From Achromobacter pulmonis (GTDB lineage: Bacteria; Pseudomonadota; Gammaproteobacteria; Burkholderiales; Burkholderiaceae_B), in NCBI RefSeq assembly GCF_002885955.2, contig NZ_POQS01000006.1, forward strand, positions 333,644 to 397,643: a stretch of 64,000 nt of DNA, read 5' to 3'. The stretch's first letter is position 1; each line of letters begins with the position of its first letter. Positions 8,072 to 16,671 of this stretch are shown piece after piece. The notes under the pieces are model-generated. The model saw only the letters and a list, made by a program, of their open reading frames with translations. It searched no databases and had not been told where the DNA came from. Position numbers and translations under genes: made by a program.

Positions 8072-8731
8072 ATGCGCATCCTGCTAGTCGAAGACGACCT
8101 CATGATCGGCGAGAGCGTGCTGGACTTCCTGCGCGCCGAGCGCTATGCCGTCGACTGGGTCAAGGACGGCAATGCCGCCGACCTGGCGCTGCACACCGAC
8201 AGCTACGACCTGATCCTGCTGGACCTGGGCCTGCCCAAGCGCGACGGGCTGGCGCTGCTGCGCGAGCTGCGCGCGCGCAAGGACCGCACGCCGGTGCTGA
8301 TCGCCACCGCCCGCGACGCGGTCAGCGACCGCATCGCCGGGCTGGACGCCGGCGCCGACGACTACATCGTCAAGCCCTATGACGTGGACGAACTGCTGGC
8401 CCGCATGCGCGCGCTGATCCGGCGCAGCGCGGGCCGGGCCGAGCCGGTTTTCGAGCACGAAGGCGTGACCATCGATCCGCAATCCCATGCCGCCATGGTC
8501 GACGGCGCGCCGGTGGCGCTGACGGCGCGCGAATGGGCGGTGCTCGAGCCGCTGATCGCGCGTCCCGGCATGATCTTCTCGCGCGCCCAGCTCGAAGAAA
8601 AACTCTACAGCTGGAAAGACAGCATCAGCAGCAACGCGGTTGAGGTTTATATTCATGGCCTGCGCAAGAAACTGGGCTCCAACCTGATCCAGAACGTCCG
8701 AGGCGTCGGCTATGTCATCCCCAAAACATGA
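8072..8731 (+). CDS. OmpR/PhoB-family response regulator
   Basis: This 219-aa regulator has a receiver domain (1 to about 115) with acidic residues D8/D9, phospho-acceptor D51 in LILLDLGLPKRDG, the conserved threonine region (IATAR) and lysine in IVKPY. A C-terminal winged helix (about 125-217) ends in ISSNAVEVYIHGLRKKLGSN and VRGVGYVI. It is the QseB/TctD/PmrA type. It overlaps the sensor kinase gene by 4 bp (ATGA) and is followed by an HtrA protease, so envelope stress or a secreted-metabolite signal is a reasonable guess. The actual stimulus cannot be read from the sequence. Confidence 0.92.
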   Translation: MRILLVEDDLMIGESVLDFLRAERYAVDWVKDGNAADLALHTDSYDLILLDLGLPKRDGLALLRELRARKDRTPVLIATARDAVSDRIAGLDAGADDYIVKPYDVDELLARMRALIRRSAGRAEPVFEHEGVTIDPQSHAAMVDGAPVALTAREWAVLEPLIARPGMIFSRAQLEEKLYSWKDSISSNAVEVYIHGLRKKLGSNLIQNVRGVGYVIPKT

Positions 8732-10056
8732 GCATTCCGCTTAGCTATTCGCTGCGGGCCCGTCTGCTGTTTTTCCTGCTGGCCGCGATCGTGATCGGCG
8801 CGCTGGTGCAGGGCGCGATCGCCTATCGCAGCACGCTGGCGCAGGCCGACGACATCTTCGATTCGCTGTTGCAGCGCACCGCCCTGTCGCTGGGCACCGG
8901 CGACGGACTGCTCAGCACCGGCCCGCACCAGGCGCGCGGCGCGGCGTCGCCCATGGCCGACGATCTCATCATCCAGATCTGGACGCCCGACGGCGTGCGG
9001 GTCTTCAATTCGCGCTCGCGCCGTCCGCTGCCCGACCAGATCGTGCTGGGCTTTTCCGACGCCCGCATGGAAGGCAGCACCTATCGCGTGTATTCGCTGG
9101 CCACGCCGTTCCAGGTCATCCAGGTCGCGCAGGACATGGAAGTGCGCCGGGACATGGCGCGGGCGCTGGCGCTGCGCACGGTGGCGCCGATCGCGGCGGC
9201 CGCGCCGCTGCTGATGCTGATCGTATGGTGCGTGGTGAGCTGGTCGCTGCGGCCGGTCAAGCGCGCGCGGGCCCAGGTGGCGGCGCGCCAGCCGGAGGAT
9301 CTCTCGGCGGTCAGCGTGCAGGGCCTGCCCGACGAGATCCGGCCGCTGGTGCAGGAGCTGAACCTGCTGCTGGAACGCATGCGCGGCGCCTTCGCGCAGC
9401 AGAAGCAGTTCGTGGGCGACGCCGCGCACGAGCTGCGCTCGCCGCTGGCGGCGCTGCGCCTGCAGCTGCAGGCCTTGCAGCGCGCCGGCGACGCGGACGC
9501 CCGCCGGCTGGCCGAGCAGCGCCTGGCCGCCGGCATCGACCGCGCCACGCGCCTGGTGGAACAGCTGCTGTCGATGGCGCGGCACGAGGGCGCGGCCGAG
9601 CAGGCGCCGGCCGAGGCCGTGGACCTGGCCGACGTGCTGCGCCAAGCCTTGTCCGAAACCTTGCCGCTGGCCAATGCGAAGTCGATCGACGTGGAGCTGG
9701 ACGGCGCGCCGCAGCTCTGGGTGCAGGGCCACCGGGATGCGCTGGCGCTGCTGGCGCGCAACCTGCTGGACAACGCGGTCAAGTACACGCCGGCCGGCAA
9801 GCGCGTGCGCCTGCGGCTGGAGCAGGCGCCCGGCCAGGCCATACTGCTGATCGACGACGAGGGGCCGGGCATCGCGCCGGCCGAATGCGAGCGCGTGTTC
9901 GACCGCTTCTACCGCGTGGAAGGCAACGCCGAACCCGGCAGCGGCCTGGGACTGGCCATCGCGCGCGCCATCGCCGCCCGCCACGGCGCCACGATCGCGC
10001 TGCAGGACGCGCCTTCCGGCCAGGGCCTGCGCGTGAAGGTGGTGTTCCCGGCCTGA
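8728..10056 (+). CDS. Sensor histidine kinase (QseC-like)
   Basis: This 442-aa inner-membrane kinase has TM1 at about 13-35, a periplasmic 2CSK-type sensor region (about 36-155) and TM2 at about 158-175. Then come the HisKA helix with the phospho-acceptor histidine in GDAAHELRSPLAALR (about residue 234), the N box NLLDNAVKYTP, the G1 box DDEGPGIAP and the G2 box GSGLGLAIA. It partners the response regulator it overlaps. The periplasmic loop is short and acidic; no ligand motif is recognised. Confidence 0.92.
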   Translation: MSIPLSYSLRARLLFFLLAAIVIGALVQGAIAYRSTLAQADDIFDSLLQRTALSLGTGDGLLSTGPHQARGAASPMADDLIIQIWTPDGVRVFNSRSRRPLPDQIVLGFSDARMEGSTYRVYSLATPFQVIQVAQDMEVRRDMARALALRTVAPIAAAAPLLMLIVWCVVSWSLRPVKRARAQVAARQPEDLSAVSVQGLPDEIRPLVQELNLLLERMRGAFAQQKQFVGDAAHELRSPLAALRLQLQALQRAGDADARRLAEQRLAAGIDRATRLVEQLLSMARHEGAAEQAPAEAVDLADVLRQALSETLPLANAKSIDVELDGAPQLWVQGHRDALALLARNLLDNAVKYTPAGKRVRLRLEQAPGQAILLIDDEGPGIAPAECERVFDRFYRVEGNAEPGSGLGLAIARAIAARHGATIALQDAPSGQGLRVKVVFPA

Positions 10057-10144
10057 TGCGCCGCGGATAGCCGGATTTAAGATTCCCCTAAGTGTCGGGC
10101 CCGAAGATAGCGCCATGTCCTTCAACATGAACGCAGGAGCCGAC

Positions 10145-11587
10145 ATGAAGACCTCCCAAATGAAGCCCTCGCGCCTGGTGATGGCGCTGCTGGCCGCAGG
10201 CGCCATCGGCGGCGCCGGCGCCACCGCCGTCATCGGCGGCGTTTCGATGGCGGCCGGCGCGCCGGCCGTATCCGCCCCCTTGCAGGCGATCAATCCGTCC
10301 ACCCCGCCCAACTTCGCGCAGATCACGCGCGACTACGGGCCGGCCGTGGTCAACATCAGCGTCAGCGGCACCCGCAAGGTGTCCCTGGGCGACGGCGACC
10401 CGTTCGCCCAGTTCTTCGGCCAGTTCCCCGGCGCGCGCGGCCAGATGCCGTCGCGCGAGGTGCCCATGCGCGGCGAGGGTTCCGGTTTCATCGTCAGCGC
10501 CGACGGCATCATCCTGACCAATGCGCACGTGGTTCAGGACGCCAAGGAAGTCACGGTGAAGCTGACCGACCGGCGCGAATACAAGGCCAAGGTGCTGGGC
10601 TCGGACCCGCAGACCGACGTGGCGGTGCTGAAGATCGACGCCAGGCACCTGCCTACCGTCAAGGTGGGCGACGTCAATCAGCTGCAGGTCGGCGAATGGG
10701 TGCTGGCCATCGGCTCGCCCTACGGCCTGGAGAACACCGCCACCGCGGGCATCGTCAGCGCCAAGGGCCGCTCGCTGCCCGACGACACCTCGGTGCCGTT
10801 CATCCAGACCGACGTGGCCGTCAACCCGGGCAACTCCGGCGGCCCGCTGTTCAACGACCGCGGCGAAGTGGTGGGCATCAACTCCCAGATCTACAGCCGC
10901 ACCGGCGGCTTCCAGGGCCTGTCGTTCTCGATCCCGATCGACGTGGCCTACAAGATCAAGGATCAGATCCTGGAGCACGGCAAGGTGCAGCACGCCAGGC
11001 TCGGCGTGACGGTGCAGGAAGTGAATCAGGACCTGGCCGATTCCTTCAAGCTGGATACGCCCTCGGGCGCGCTGGTGTCCAGCGTGGAGAAAGGCAGCGC
11101 CGCGGCCAAGGCGGGTCTGCAGCCCGGCGACGTGGTGCGCGAGATCGACGGCAAGACCATCCTGTCGTCGGGCGACCTGGCCTCGACCATCACGCTGGCC
11201 TCGCCGGGAGAGAAAATCAAGCTGGACATCTGGCGCAACGGCGCGCACAAGCAGCTGACCGCCACGCTGGGCAGCGTTCCGACCGACAAGACCCAGGCGT
11301 CGGCGGGCGACCAGGACGTACAGCGCGGCCAGCTCGGCCTGGCGCTGCGGCCGCTGAGCCCGCAGGAACAGCAGGCGGCGGGCGCCGAGGGCCTGCTGAT
11401 CGAGCGTTCGGTGGGGCCGGCCGCGCGCGCCGGCATCGAGCCCGGCGATGTGCTGCTGTCCTTGAACGGCGTGCCCGTGCACAGCGTCGGGCAGGTGCGG
11501 GAAGCCTTGTCCAAGGCCGGCAAGACGGTCGCGCTGCTGGTGCAGCGCGGCGAGGACAAGATCTTCGTGCCGGTGCAGGTCGGCTGA
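10145..11587 (+). CDS. HtrA/DegP-family periplasmic serine protease
   Basis: This protein of about 480 aa has an N-terminal hydrophobic signal or anchor (residues 10-45, very Ala/Gly rich), a trypsin-like domain and two PDZ domains (about 250-345 and 385-475). The catalytic triad is H128 (TNAHVV), D158 (DPQTDVAVL) and S231 (NPGNSGGPLF). I chose the ATG at 10145 because GCAGGAG precedes it at 10133-10139 and it opens directly into the signal region; an ATG at 10115 is also in frame. The gene lies 88 bp after the kinase gene and is probably controlled by that pair or co-transcribed. It degrades or refolds damaged envelope proteins. DegP or MucD are the closest named relatives. Confidence 0.92.
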   Translation: MKTSQMKPSRLVMALLAAGAIGGAGATAVIGGVSMAAGAPAVSAPLQAINPSTPPNFAQITRDYGPAVVNISVSGTRKVSLGDGDPFAQFFGQFPGARGQMPSREVPMRGEGSGFIVSADGIILTNAHVVQDAKEVTVKLTDRREYKAKVLGSDPQTDVAVLKIDARHLPTVKVGDVNQLQVGEWVLAIGSPYGLENTATAGIVSAKGRSLPDDTSVPFIQTDVAVNPGNSGGPLFNDRGEVVGINSQIYSRTGGFQGLSFSIPIDVAYKIKDQILEHGKVQHARLGVTVQEVNQDLADSFKLDTPSGALVSSVEKGSAAAKAGLQPGDVVREIDGKTILSSGDLASTITLASPGEKIKLDIWRNGAHKQLTATLGSVPTDKTQASAGDQDVQRGQLGLALRPLSPQEQQAAGAEGLLIERSVGPAARAGIEPGDVLLSLNGVPVHSVGQVREALSKAGKTVALLVQRGEDKIFVPVQVG

Positions 11588-11609
11588 CGGGCGCGTGCCC
11601 GCGGCCGGA

Positions 11610-12254
11610 TTACTCCGCGTCGGGCTGCTTGCCCGGCGCGGCCGCGTCGAAGGCCGGCAGTTCGCGGCAGGCGGCGTCGATGCGCAGCACGTTCGGCATG
11701 GCCGACAGGTCGCAGCCGAAGCGCTGCGCATTGAAGACCTGGGGCACCAGGCACAGGTCGGCGATGGTCGGCGTGTCGCCGTGGCAGAAGCGGCCGGTGG
11801 CGCTGGACGCCGCCAGCTGCGCCTCCAGGGCGCCCAGGCCCTGCTGCACCCAGTGGCGGTACCAGGCGTTCTTGGCGTCCTCGTCCACGCCCAGCGTGTG
11901 CTTCAGATACTTCAGCACGCGCAGGTTGTTCAGCGGATGGGTGTCGCAGGCGATGCCCAACGCCAGGTCCCGCACGCGCGCGCGGCCCAGCGCGTCGGCC
12001 GGCAGCAGCGGCGGCTCGGGATGCGTTTCGTCGAGGTACTCGATGATGGCCAGGGACTGGCCGATGACGGCGTCGCCGTCGACCAGCGTGGGCACCAGCG
12101 CCGTGGGATTCACCTTGCGGTATTCGGGCGTCAGCTGCTGGCCGCCGTCCTTGAGCATGTGCACCGGCAGGTACTCGTAGGACAGGCCCTTCAGATTCAG
12201 GGCGATGCGTACGCGGTAGGCGGCCGAACTGCGAAAGTAGCTGTACAACTGCAT
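11610..12254 (-). CDS. maiA: Maleylacetoacetate isomerase (zeta-class glutathione transferase)
   Basis: This 214-aa protein starts MQLYSYFRSSAAYRVRIAL, the glutathione-binding SSxxxRVR signature of zeta-class GSTs. It ends with the helical C-terminal domain including PTIADLCLVPQVFNAQRF. The length matches MaiA (about 210-215 aa). It isomerises maleylacetoacetate to fumarylacetoacetate in the tyrosine/homogentisate route, using glutathione. AAGGAG precedes the ATG. No other homogentisate-pathway genes are adjacent, so a maleylpyruvate isomerase role in gentisate breakdown remains possible. Confidence 0.85.
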   Translation of the reverse strand: MQLYSYFRSSAAYRVRIALNLKGLSYEYLPVHMLKDGGQQLTPEYRKVNPTALVPTLVDGDAVIGQSLAIIEYLDETHPEPPLLPADALGRARVRDLALGIACDTHPLNNLRVLKYLKHTLGVDEDAKNAWYRHWVQQGLGALEAQLAASSATGRFCHGDTPTIADLCLVPQVFNAQRFGCDLSAMPNVLRIDAACRELPAFDAAAPGKQPDAE

Positions 12255-12282
12255 GAAGTCTCCTTGGTTTTCTTGTCCGGGC

Positions 12283-13260
12283 CTATTCCAGCGATTCCGT
12301 CTGCGCCGACTTGCGCGACAGGCCCTTGGGCAGCGGGAACGCCACGTTTTCTTCCAGCCCCGCCATGGTGCGCACCGACACCGCGCCCAGTTCCTTGACG
12401 CGCTCGATCACTTGCTGCACCAGGATCTCGGGCGCCGAGGCGCCGGCGGTCACGCCCACCCGGGTGCGCCCGGCCAGCCAGGCCGGGTCGATGGACTGCG
12501 CTCCGTCGATCAGGTAGGAGGCCACGCCCTTGCGTTCGGCCACCTCGCGCAGGCGGTTCGAGTTGGAGCTGTTGGGGCTGCCCACCACCAGCACCAGGTC
12601 GCATTCCGGCGCCATCACCTTGACCGCGTCCTGGCGGTTCTGGGTGGCGTAGCAGATATCGCTTTTCTTGGGTTCGGCGATGTTGGGAAAGCGCGCCTTC
12701 AGGGCCTGCGACACCGCCGCGGCGTCGTCGACCGACAGCGTGGTCTGGGTGACGTAGGCCAGGTTCTCGGGGTCCTGCACCTGCAGGCCGGCGACGTCTT
12801 CCACGGTCTCGACCAGGTACATGCCGCCCTGGGCCTGGCCCAGCGTGCCCTCGACCTCCGGGTGGCCCTTGTGGCCGATCATGATGATCTCGCGGCCGGC
12901 CGCGCGCATGCGCGCCACTTCGATGTGGACCTTGGTGACCAGCGGGCAGGTAGCGTCGAAGACCTGCAGACCGCGTTCCTGCGCCTCCGCGCGGACCGCC
13001 TTGGACACGCCGTGGGCGGAAAACACCACGATGGAGCCGGCGGGCGCGTCCTCCAGTTCGTCGATGAAGACCGCGCCCTTGGCGCGCAGGTCTTCCACCA
13101 CGTAGCGGTTGTGGACGATTTCGTGGCGCACGTAAATGGGCGCGCCATGCAGTTCGAGCGCGCGTTCGACGATGTCGATGGCGCGGTCCACGCCGGCACA
13201 GAAGCCGCGCGGCTGCGCCAGCAGGACCTCGGCGCCGGGAGCGGTGACGGCCTGGCTCAT
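12283..13260 (-). CDS. ispH: 4-hydroxy-3-methylbut-2-enyl diphosphate reductase
   Basis: This 325-aa IspH/LytB iron-sulfur enzyme makes IPP and DMAPP in the last step of the MEP isoprenoid pathway. The three cluster cysteines are visible in [11 protein letters not shown] (about C23), [10 protein letters not shown] and [17 protein letters not shown] regions. The histidines of the diphosphate pocket lie in [13 protein letters not shown] and [11 protein letters not shown]. The start at 13260 overlaps the stop of the upstream FKBP gene (TGATG). The slpA/fkpB-ispH pairing is conserved across proteobacteria. Confidence 0.95.
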   Translation of the reverse strand: MSQAVTAPGAEVLLAQPRGFCAGVDRAIDIVERALELHGAPIYVRHEIVHNRYVVEDLRAKGAVFIDELEDAPAGSIVVFSAHGVSKAVRAEAQERGLQVFDATCPLVTKVHIEVARMRAAGREIIMIGHKGHPEVEGTLGQAQGGMYLVETVEDVAGLQVQDPENLAYVTQTTLSVDDAAAVSQALKARFPNIAEPKKSDICYATQNRQDAVKVMAPECDLVLVVGSPNSSNSNRLREVAERKGVASYLIDGAQSIDPAWLAGRTRVGVTAGASAPEILVQQVIERVKELGAVSVRTMAGLEENVAFPLPKGLSRKSAQTESLE

Positions 13261-13736
13261 CAGAGTATCCCCAGCAGCGCCACGTCGACCCGCAGGCTGA
13301 CGCCGGCGAGCGGGTGGTTGAAATCGAACAGCGCGGTTTCGTCGTTGATTTCCTTGAGGATGCCCGAGTAGCGCGCGCCGTTGGGCGCGGAGAACTCGAC
13401 CAGGTCGCCCGGCTCGAACGTGGCGTCGGCGCCGGCGTGCTCGGCCAGCATCGCGCGCGTGACGCGCTGGATCAGTTCGGGGTTGCGTTCGCCGTAGGCG
13501 TCGGCCGGCGCGACCGTGACGCTGAAGCGCTCGCCTTCGGCGTGGCCGACCAGCGCCGCCTCCAGGCCGGGCGCCCATTGGCCGCTGCCCATCTGCAGGG
13601 TGCCGGGGCGGCCGTCGAAGGTATCGGCGAACACCGAATCCTTGCCCGGGCCGGACGCCAGCGTAATCCGGTAGTGCAGCGTCAGGTAGGAATCCGGACG
13701 GACCAAAACGTTCACTTCATTAGAGGCGGTACTCAC
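13260..13736 (-). CDS. fkpB: FKBP-type peptidyl-prolyl isomerase, SlpA type
   Basis: This protein of about 158 aa is an SlyD-like FKBP: FKBP half ([38 protein letters not shown]), then an inserted flap domain around [18 protein letters not shown], then the closing strands [20 protein letters not shown]. It catalyses proline cis-trans isomerisation and acts as a chaperone. I prefer the GTG at 13736 (preceded by GGTGG); the longer frame needs a TTG and runs into the radC promoter. It is coupled to ispH by a TGATG overlap and is divergent from radC. Confidence 0.88.
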   Translation of the reverse strand: MSTASNEVNVLVRPDSYLTLHYRITLASGPGKDSVFADTFDGRPGTLQMGSGQWAPGLEAALVGHAEGERFSVTVAPADAYGERNPELIQRVTRAMLAEHAGADATFEPGDLVEFSAPNGARYSGILKEINDETALFDFNHPLAGVSLRVDVALLGIL

Positions 13737-13786
13737 GATCTGCCACCGTATAGGCAATTGAATCAACCTTGATTTTAGAGCCTCTT

Positions 13787-14464
13787 ATGAAATTGTCCGT
13801 CCAGATGCCCAAACACGAGCGCCCCCGCGAGCGCCTGCTGCGCCACGGCGCCTGCGCGCTGCAGGACGCGGAACTGCTCGCCATCGCCCTGCGCACGGGC
13901 CTGCCCGGGGTGCACGTCACGACCCTGGGCAACCGCCTGTTGCAGCAATTCGGCGGCCTGCGGGGCCTGCTGGGCGCCGCGCCCGAGGAGCTGATGGCGG
14001 TCCCCGGCCTGGGCTCGGCCAAGGCCTGCATGCTGGCCGCCCTGCTGGAGCTGGCGCGCCGCGCCGTCGAAGAAGGCCTGCCCCAGGCCGACAACCTGAA
14101 CCGTCCCCTGCAAGTGAAACAATATTGCAAGCTGGCGCTGAGCCATCGCCGGGTGGAGCACTGCATCGCGCTCTACCTGGACAACCAGCTGCGCCTGATC
14201 GCCACCGGCGAGCTGGCGCGCGGCACGCTGTCGCAGGCTTCCGTCTACCCGCGCGAAGTCGTGCGCGAGGCCCTGCGCCACCATGCGGCCGCCCTCATCG
14301 TCGCCCACAACCACCCTTCCGGCATGGCCGAGCCCAGCGCCGCCGACCAGGGCTTCACCCGCCACCTGAAGCAGGCGCTGGCGCTGGTCGACATCAAGCT
14401 GGTCGACCACCTGATCGTGGCCGGCGACACGGTGGTTTCCCTGGCGGAACGGGGCTGCCTCTGA
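13787..14464 (+). CDS. radC: RadC-family JAB/MPN protein
   Basis: This 225-aa protein has an N-terminal helix-hairpin-helix part (MPKHERPRERLLRHGACALQDAELLAIALRTG, then VPGLGSAKACMLAALLELARR) and a C-terminal MPN domain with the metal signature HNHPSGMAEPSAADQ. RadC proteins are predicted metalloproteases or nucleases; the old DNA-repair assignment is not secure. The ATG at 13787 fits the conserved N-terminus; a TTG 18 nt upstream is possible. The gene stands alone, divergent from the FKBP-ispH pair. Confidence 0.92.
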   Translation: MKLSVQMPKHERPRERLLRHGACALQDAELLAIALRTGLPGVHVTTLGNRLLQQFGGLRGLLGAAPEELMAVPGLGSAKACMLAALLELARRAVEEGLPQADNLNRPLQVKQYCKLALSHRRVEHCIALYLDNQLRLIATGELARGTLSQASVYPREVVREALRHHAAALIVAHNHPSGMAEPSAADQGFTRHLKQALALVDIKLVDHLIVAGDTVVSLAERGCL

Positions 14465-14547
14465 GCGCTGCGCGGCGCGCCGGAATTCGTTAGACTACCG
14501 CCCGCGATTGCTTTAGGCTTAACGTAATTCCAGTCTCTACGCCCGAC

Positions 14548-15174
14548 ATGAAGCGCCTGTGGGATATTTCCCCGCCCGTCTCCGCCGCTTCGCCGGTCTT
14601 TCCCGGCGACACGCCCTACCGCCAGCAATGGAAGTGGTCGCTTGCGCCCGGCTGTCCGGTCAATGTCAGCGAGATCACGCTGTCGCCGCACATCGGCGCC
14701 CATGCCGACGCGCCGCTGCATTACCAGAATGACGCCGCCGCCATCGGCGCCGTCCCGCTGGAACCCTTCCTGGGCCCGTGCCGCGTCATCCACGCCATCG
14801 ACTGCGGGCCGCTGATCACGGTCGAGCACATCGCCCACGCCGCGCTGAACCTGCCGCCGCGCGTGCTGGTGCGCACCGCCAAGCATGCCGCGCAAGACTG
14901 GTGGACCGACGATTTCTCCGCCTACGCGCCCCAGACCATCGAATGGCTGGCCGAGCGCGGCGTCATGCTGATCGGGCTGGACACGGCCAGCATCGACCCC
15001 GCCTCCAGCAAGACCCTGGACAGCCACCACGCGATCTTGCGGCACGACATGCGGGTATTGGAAAACCTGGTGCTCGATGCCGTGCCGGAAGGCGATTACG
15101 AGCTGATCGCGCTGCCGTTGGCGCTGGTCCAGGCTGACGCCAGCCCGGTCCGCGCGGTCCTGCGCGAACTGTAG
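14548..15174 (+). CDS. kynB: Kynurenine formamidase (arylformamidase)
   Basis: This 208-aa cyclase-family hydrolase has the metal motif [12 protein letters not shown] (HxGxHxDxP, about residues 50-61) and the second signature [24 protein letters not shown]. It hydrolyses N-formylkynurenine to kynurenine plus formate. The size and motif match bacterial KynB. kynA follows 80 bp downstream on the same strand, so the pair performs the first two steps of tryptophan oxidation. Kynureninase (kynU) is not in the window. Confidence 0.93.
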   Translation: MKRLWDISPPVSAASPVFPGDTPYRQQWKWSLAPGCPVNVSEITLSPHIGAHADAPLHYQNDAAAIGAVPLEPFLGPCRVIHAIDCGPLITVEHIAHAALNLPPRVLVRTAKHAAQDWWTDDFSAYAPQTIEWLAERGVMLIGLDTASIDPASSKTLDSHHAILRHDMRVLENLVLDAVPEGDYELIALPLALVQADASPVRAVLREL

Positions 15175-15254
15175 GCCCTGCCGCCAGGGCCCGGGCCGGT
15201 CCGAACTTCAGGGCGGCGGGACGCCATCCCGCCGCCGCGATTCAGGAAGCCCCC

Positions 15255-16103
15255 ATGACCGACACCCAACGCCCCGAAGACATCGTCCGCGAGGAAAAAG
15301 CGCAGCTGGACTTCGCGCGCGACATGACCTACGGCGACTACCTGCACCTGGACGCCCTGCTGGGCGCGCAGCACCCGCTGTCGCCCGAGCACAATGAGAT
15401 GCTTTTCATCATCCAGCACCAGACCAGCGAGCTGTGGATGAAGCTGATGCTGCACGAGCTGCGCGGCGCCATCGCCAACGTGGCGGCCGACCGCCTGCCG
15501 CCGGCCTTCAAGATGCTGGCCCGGGTCAGCAAGATCATGGAACAGCTGGTCCACGCCTGGGACGTGCTGGCGACCATGACCCCGCCCGAGTATTCCGCCC
15601 TGCGCCCCTACCTGGCCCGCTCCAGCGGATTCCAGAGCTACCAGTACCGGCAGATCGAATTCCTGCTGGGCAACAAGAACGCCGCCATGCTCAAGCCGCA
15701 CGAACACCGCGCCGACCTGCTGGCCCAGGTGCAGAGCGCCTACGAGGCCCCCTCGCTGTACGACGAAGCCCTGCGGCTGCTGGCGCGCCAGGGCCTGGAC
15801 GTGCCGGCCGACCATCTCGAACGCGACTGGACCCAGCCCTACCAGGCCTCGGCCGGAGTCGAGGCGGCCTGGCTGGAGGTCTACCGCCAGCCCGAGCGCT
15901 ACTGGGACCTGTATCAGCTGGGCGAAAAGCTCACCGACCTGGAAGACGCCTTCCGGCTGTGGCGATTCCGCCACGTCACCACGGTCGAGCGCGTCATCGG
16001 CTTCAAGCGCGGAACCGGCGGCACCTCGGGCGTGGCCTATCTGCGGCGCATGCTGGAAGTGGTGCTGTTCCCGGAAATCTGGAAGCTGCGCACCGATCTC
16101 TGA
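15255..16103 (+). CDS. kynA: Tryptophan 2,3-dioxygenase
   Basis: This 282-aa heme dioxygenase opens the indole ring of tryptophan to give N-formylkynurenine. Family strings are visible: [18 protein letters not shown], then [24 protein letters not shown], then [17 protein letters not shown], and the heme-histidine and glycine-rich end [22 protein letters not shown]. The length is normal for the bacterial enzyme. It follows kynB with 80 bp between and its own Shine-Dalgarno (CAGGAAG). Confidence 0.95.
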   Translation: MTDTQRPEDIVREEKAQLDFARDMTYGDYLHLDALLGAQHPLSPEHNEMLFIIQHQTSELWMKLMLHELRGAIANVAADRLPPAFKMLARVSKIMEQLVHAWDVLATMTPPEYSALRPYLARSSGFQSYQYRQIEFLLGNKNAAMLKPHEHRADLLAQVQSAYEAPSLYDEALRLLARQGLDVPADHLERDWTQPYQASAGVEAAWLEVYRQPERYWDLYQLGEKLTDLEDAFRLWRFRHVTTVERVIGFKRGTGGTSGVAYLRRMLEVVLFPEIWKLRTDL

Positions 16104-16279
16104 CGGCGATCCGGCCCCGCCTTGCCTTCGCCCCTTGGCCGGGCCGGAATCTCCATGCTAGAATTCAGGGTTACTTTTTGGATACGTTGCTGGGTAAGGA
16201 AGAGGATACATGCCTCTATGGCCCCCGGCTGGCGACCCTAACAACCGAGAGAGGCTCGAACGAGCCCTAGGAAAGCACC
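16104..16279 (+). promoter_or_regulatory. Leader of the L31 gene with a likely -10 box
   Basis: A TAGAAT hexamer at 16159-16164 lies about 115 nt before the L31 start and is the best -10 candidate, leaving a leader of roughly 110 nt. I see no convincing Zur palindrome. The leader contains an unused ATG at 16210. Confidence 0.35.
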
Positions 16280-16546
16280 ATGAAAGAAGGCATTCACCCC
16301 GAATACCGCGAAGTCGTCTTCGCCGACCTGCAAACGGGCAGCAAGTTCATCACCCGTTCGACCGTGCAAACGCGCGAAACCATCGAGCTCGACGGCAAGA
16401 CGTACCCGCTCTTCAAGTGCGACGTGACCTCCGAATCGCACCCGTTCTACACGGGCGCCCAGACCCGCATCGTCGAAACCGGCCGCGTGGAAAAGTTCCG
16501 CGCCCGCTTCGCCCGTACGGCCGGCACGGTCAAGTCCGCTTCCTGA
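16280..16546 (+). CDS. rpmE2: 50S ribosomal protein L31, type B
   Basis: This 88-aa protein begins [20 protein letters not shown] and ends in the family tail with [14 protein letters not shown]. It lacks the CxxC...C zinc ligands of type A L31, making it the zinc-independent (YkgM/RpmE2) form that many bacteria use when zinc is scarce. It is a single gene closed by a strong terminator at 16579-16603. Confidence 0.93.
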   Translation: MKEGIHPEYREVVFADLQTGSKFITRSTVQTRETIELDGKTYPLFKCDVTSESHPFYTGAQTRIVETGRVEKFRARFARTAGTVKSAS

Positions 16547-16578
16547 TCCTGTCGCTCCCGCAGGAGCCACAGCAAAAA

Positions 16579-16603
16579 GGCAGCCTTCGGGCTGCTTTTT
16601 TTT
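16579..16603 (+). terminator. Rho-independent terminator after L31
   Basis: A perfect 6-bp stem GCAGCC (16580-16585) / GGCTGC (16590-16595) closes a TTCG tetraloop and is followed by eight T residues. Confidence 0.92.
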
Positions 16604-16671
16604 CCTCCCTAGCGACCTATTCTTCTGCTGGGGGGCTAGCGCAACCCGACCACTCGGTTACATTAACGCCC

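Noticed and set aside
12283-13578. 431-codon frame suggesting a longer IspH
   Set aside because: The N-terminal part is antisense-like noise across the FKBP gene; the conserved IspH start is at 13260.
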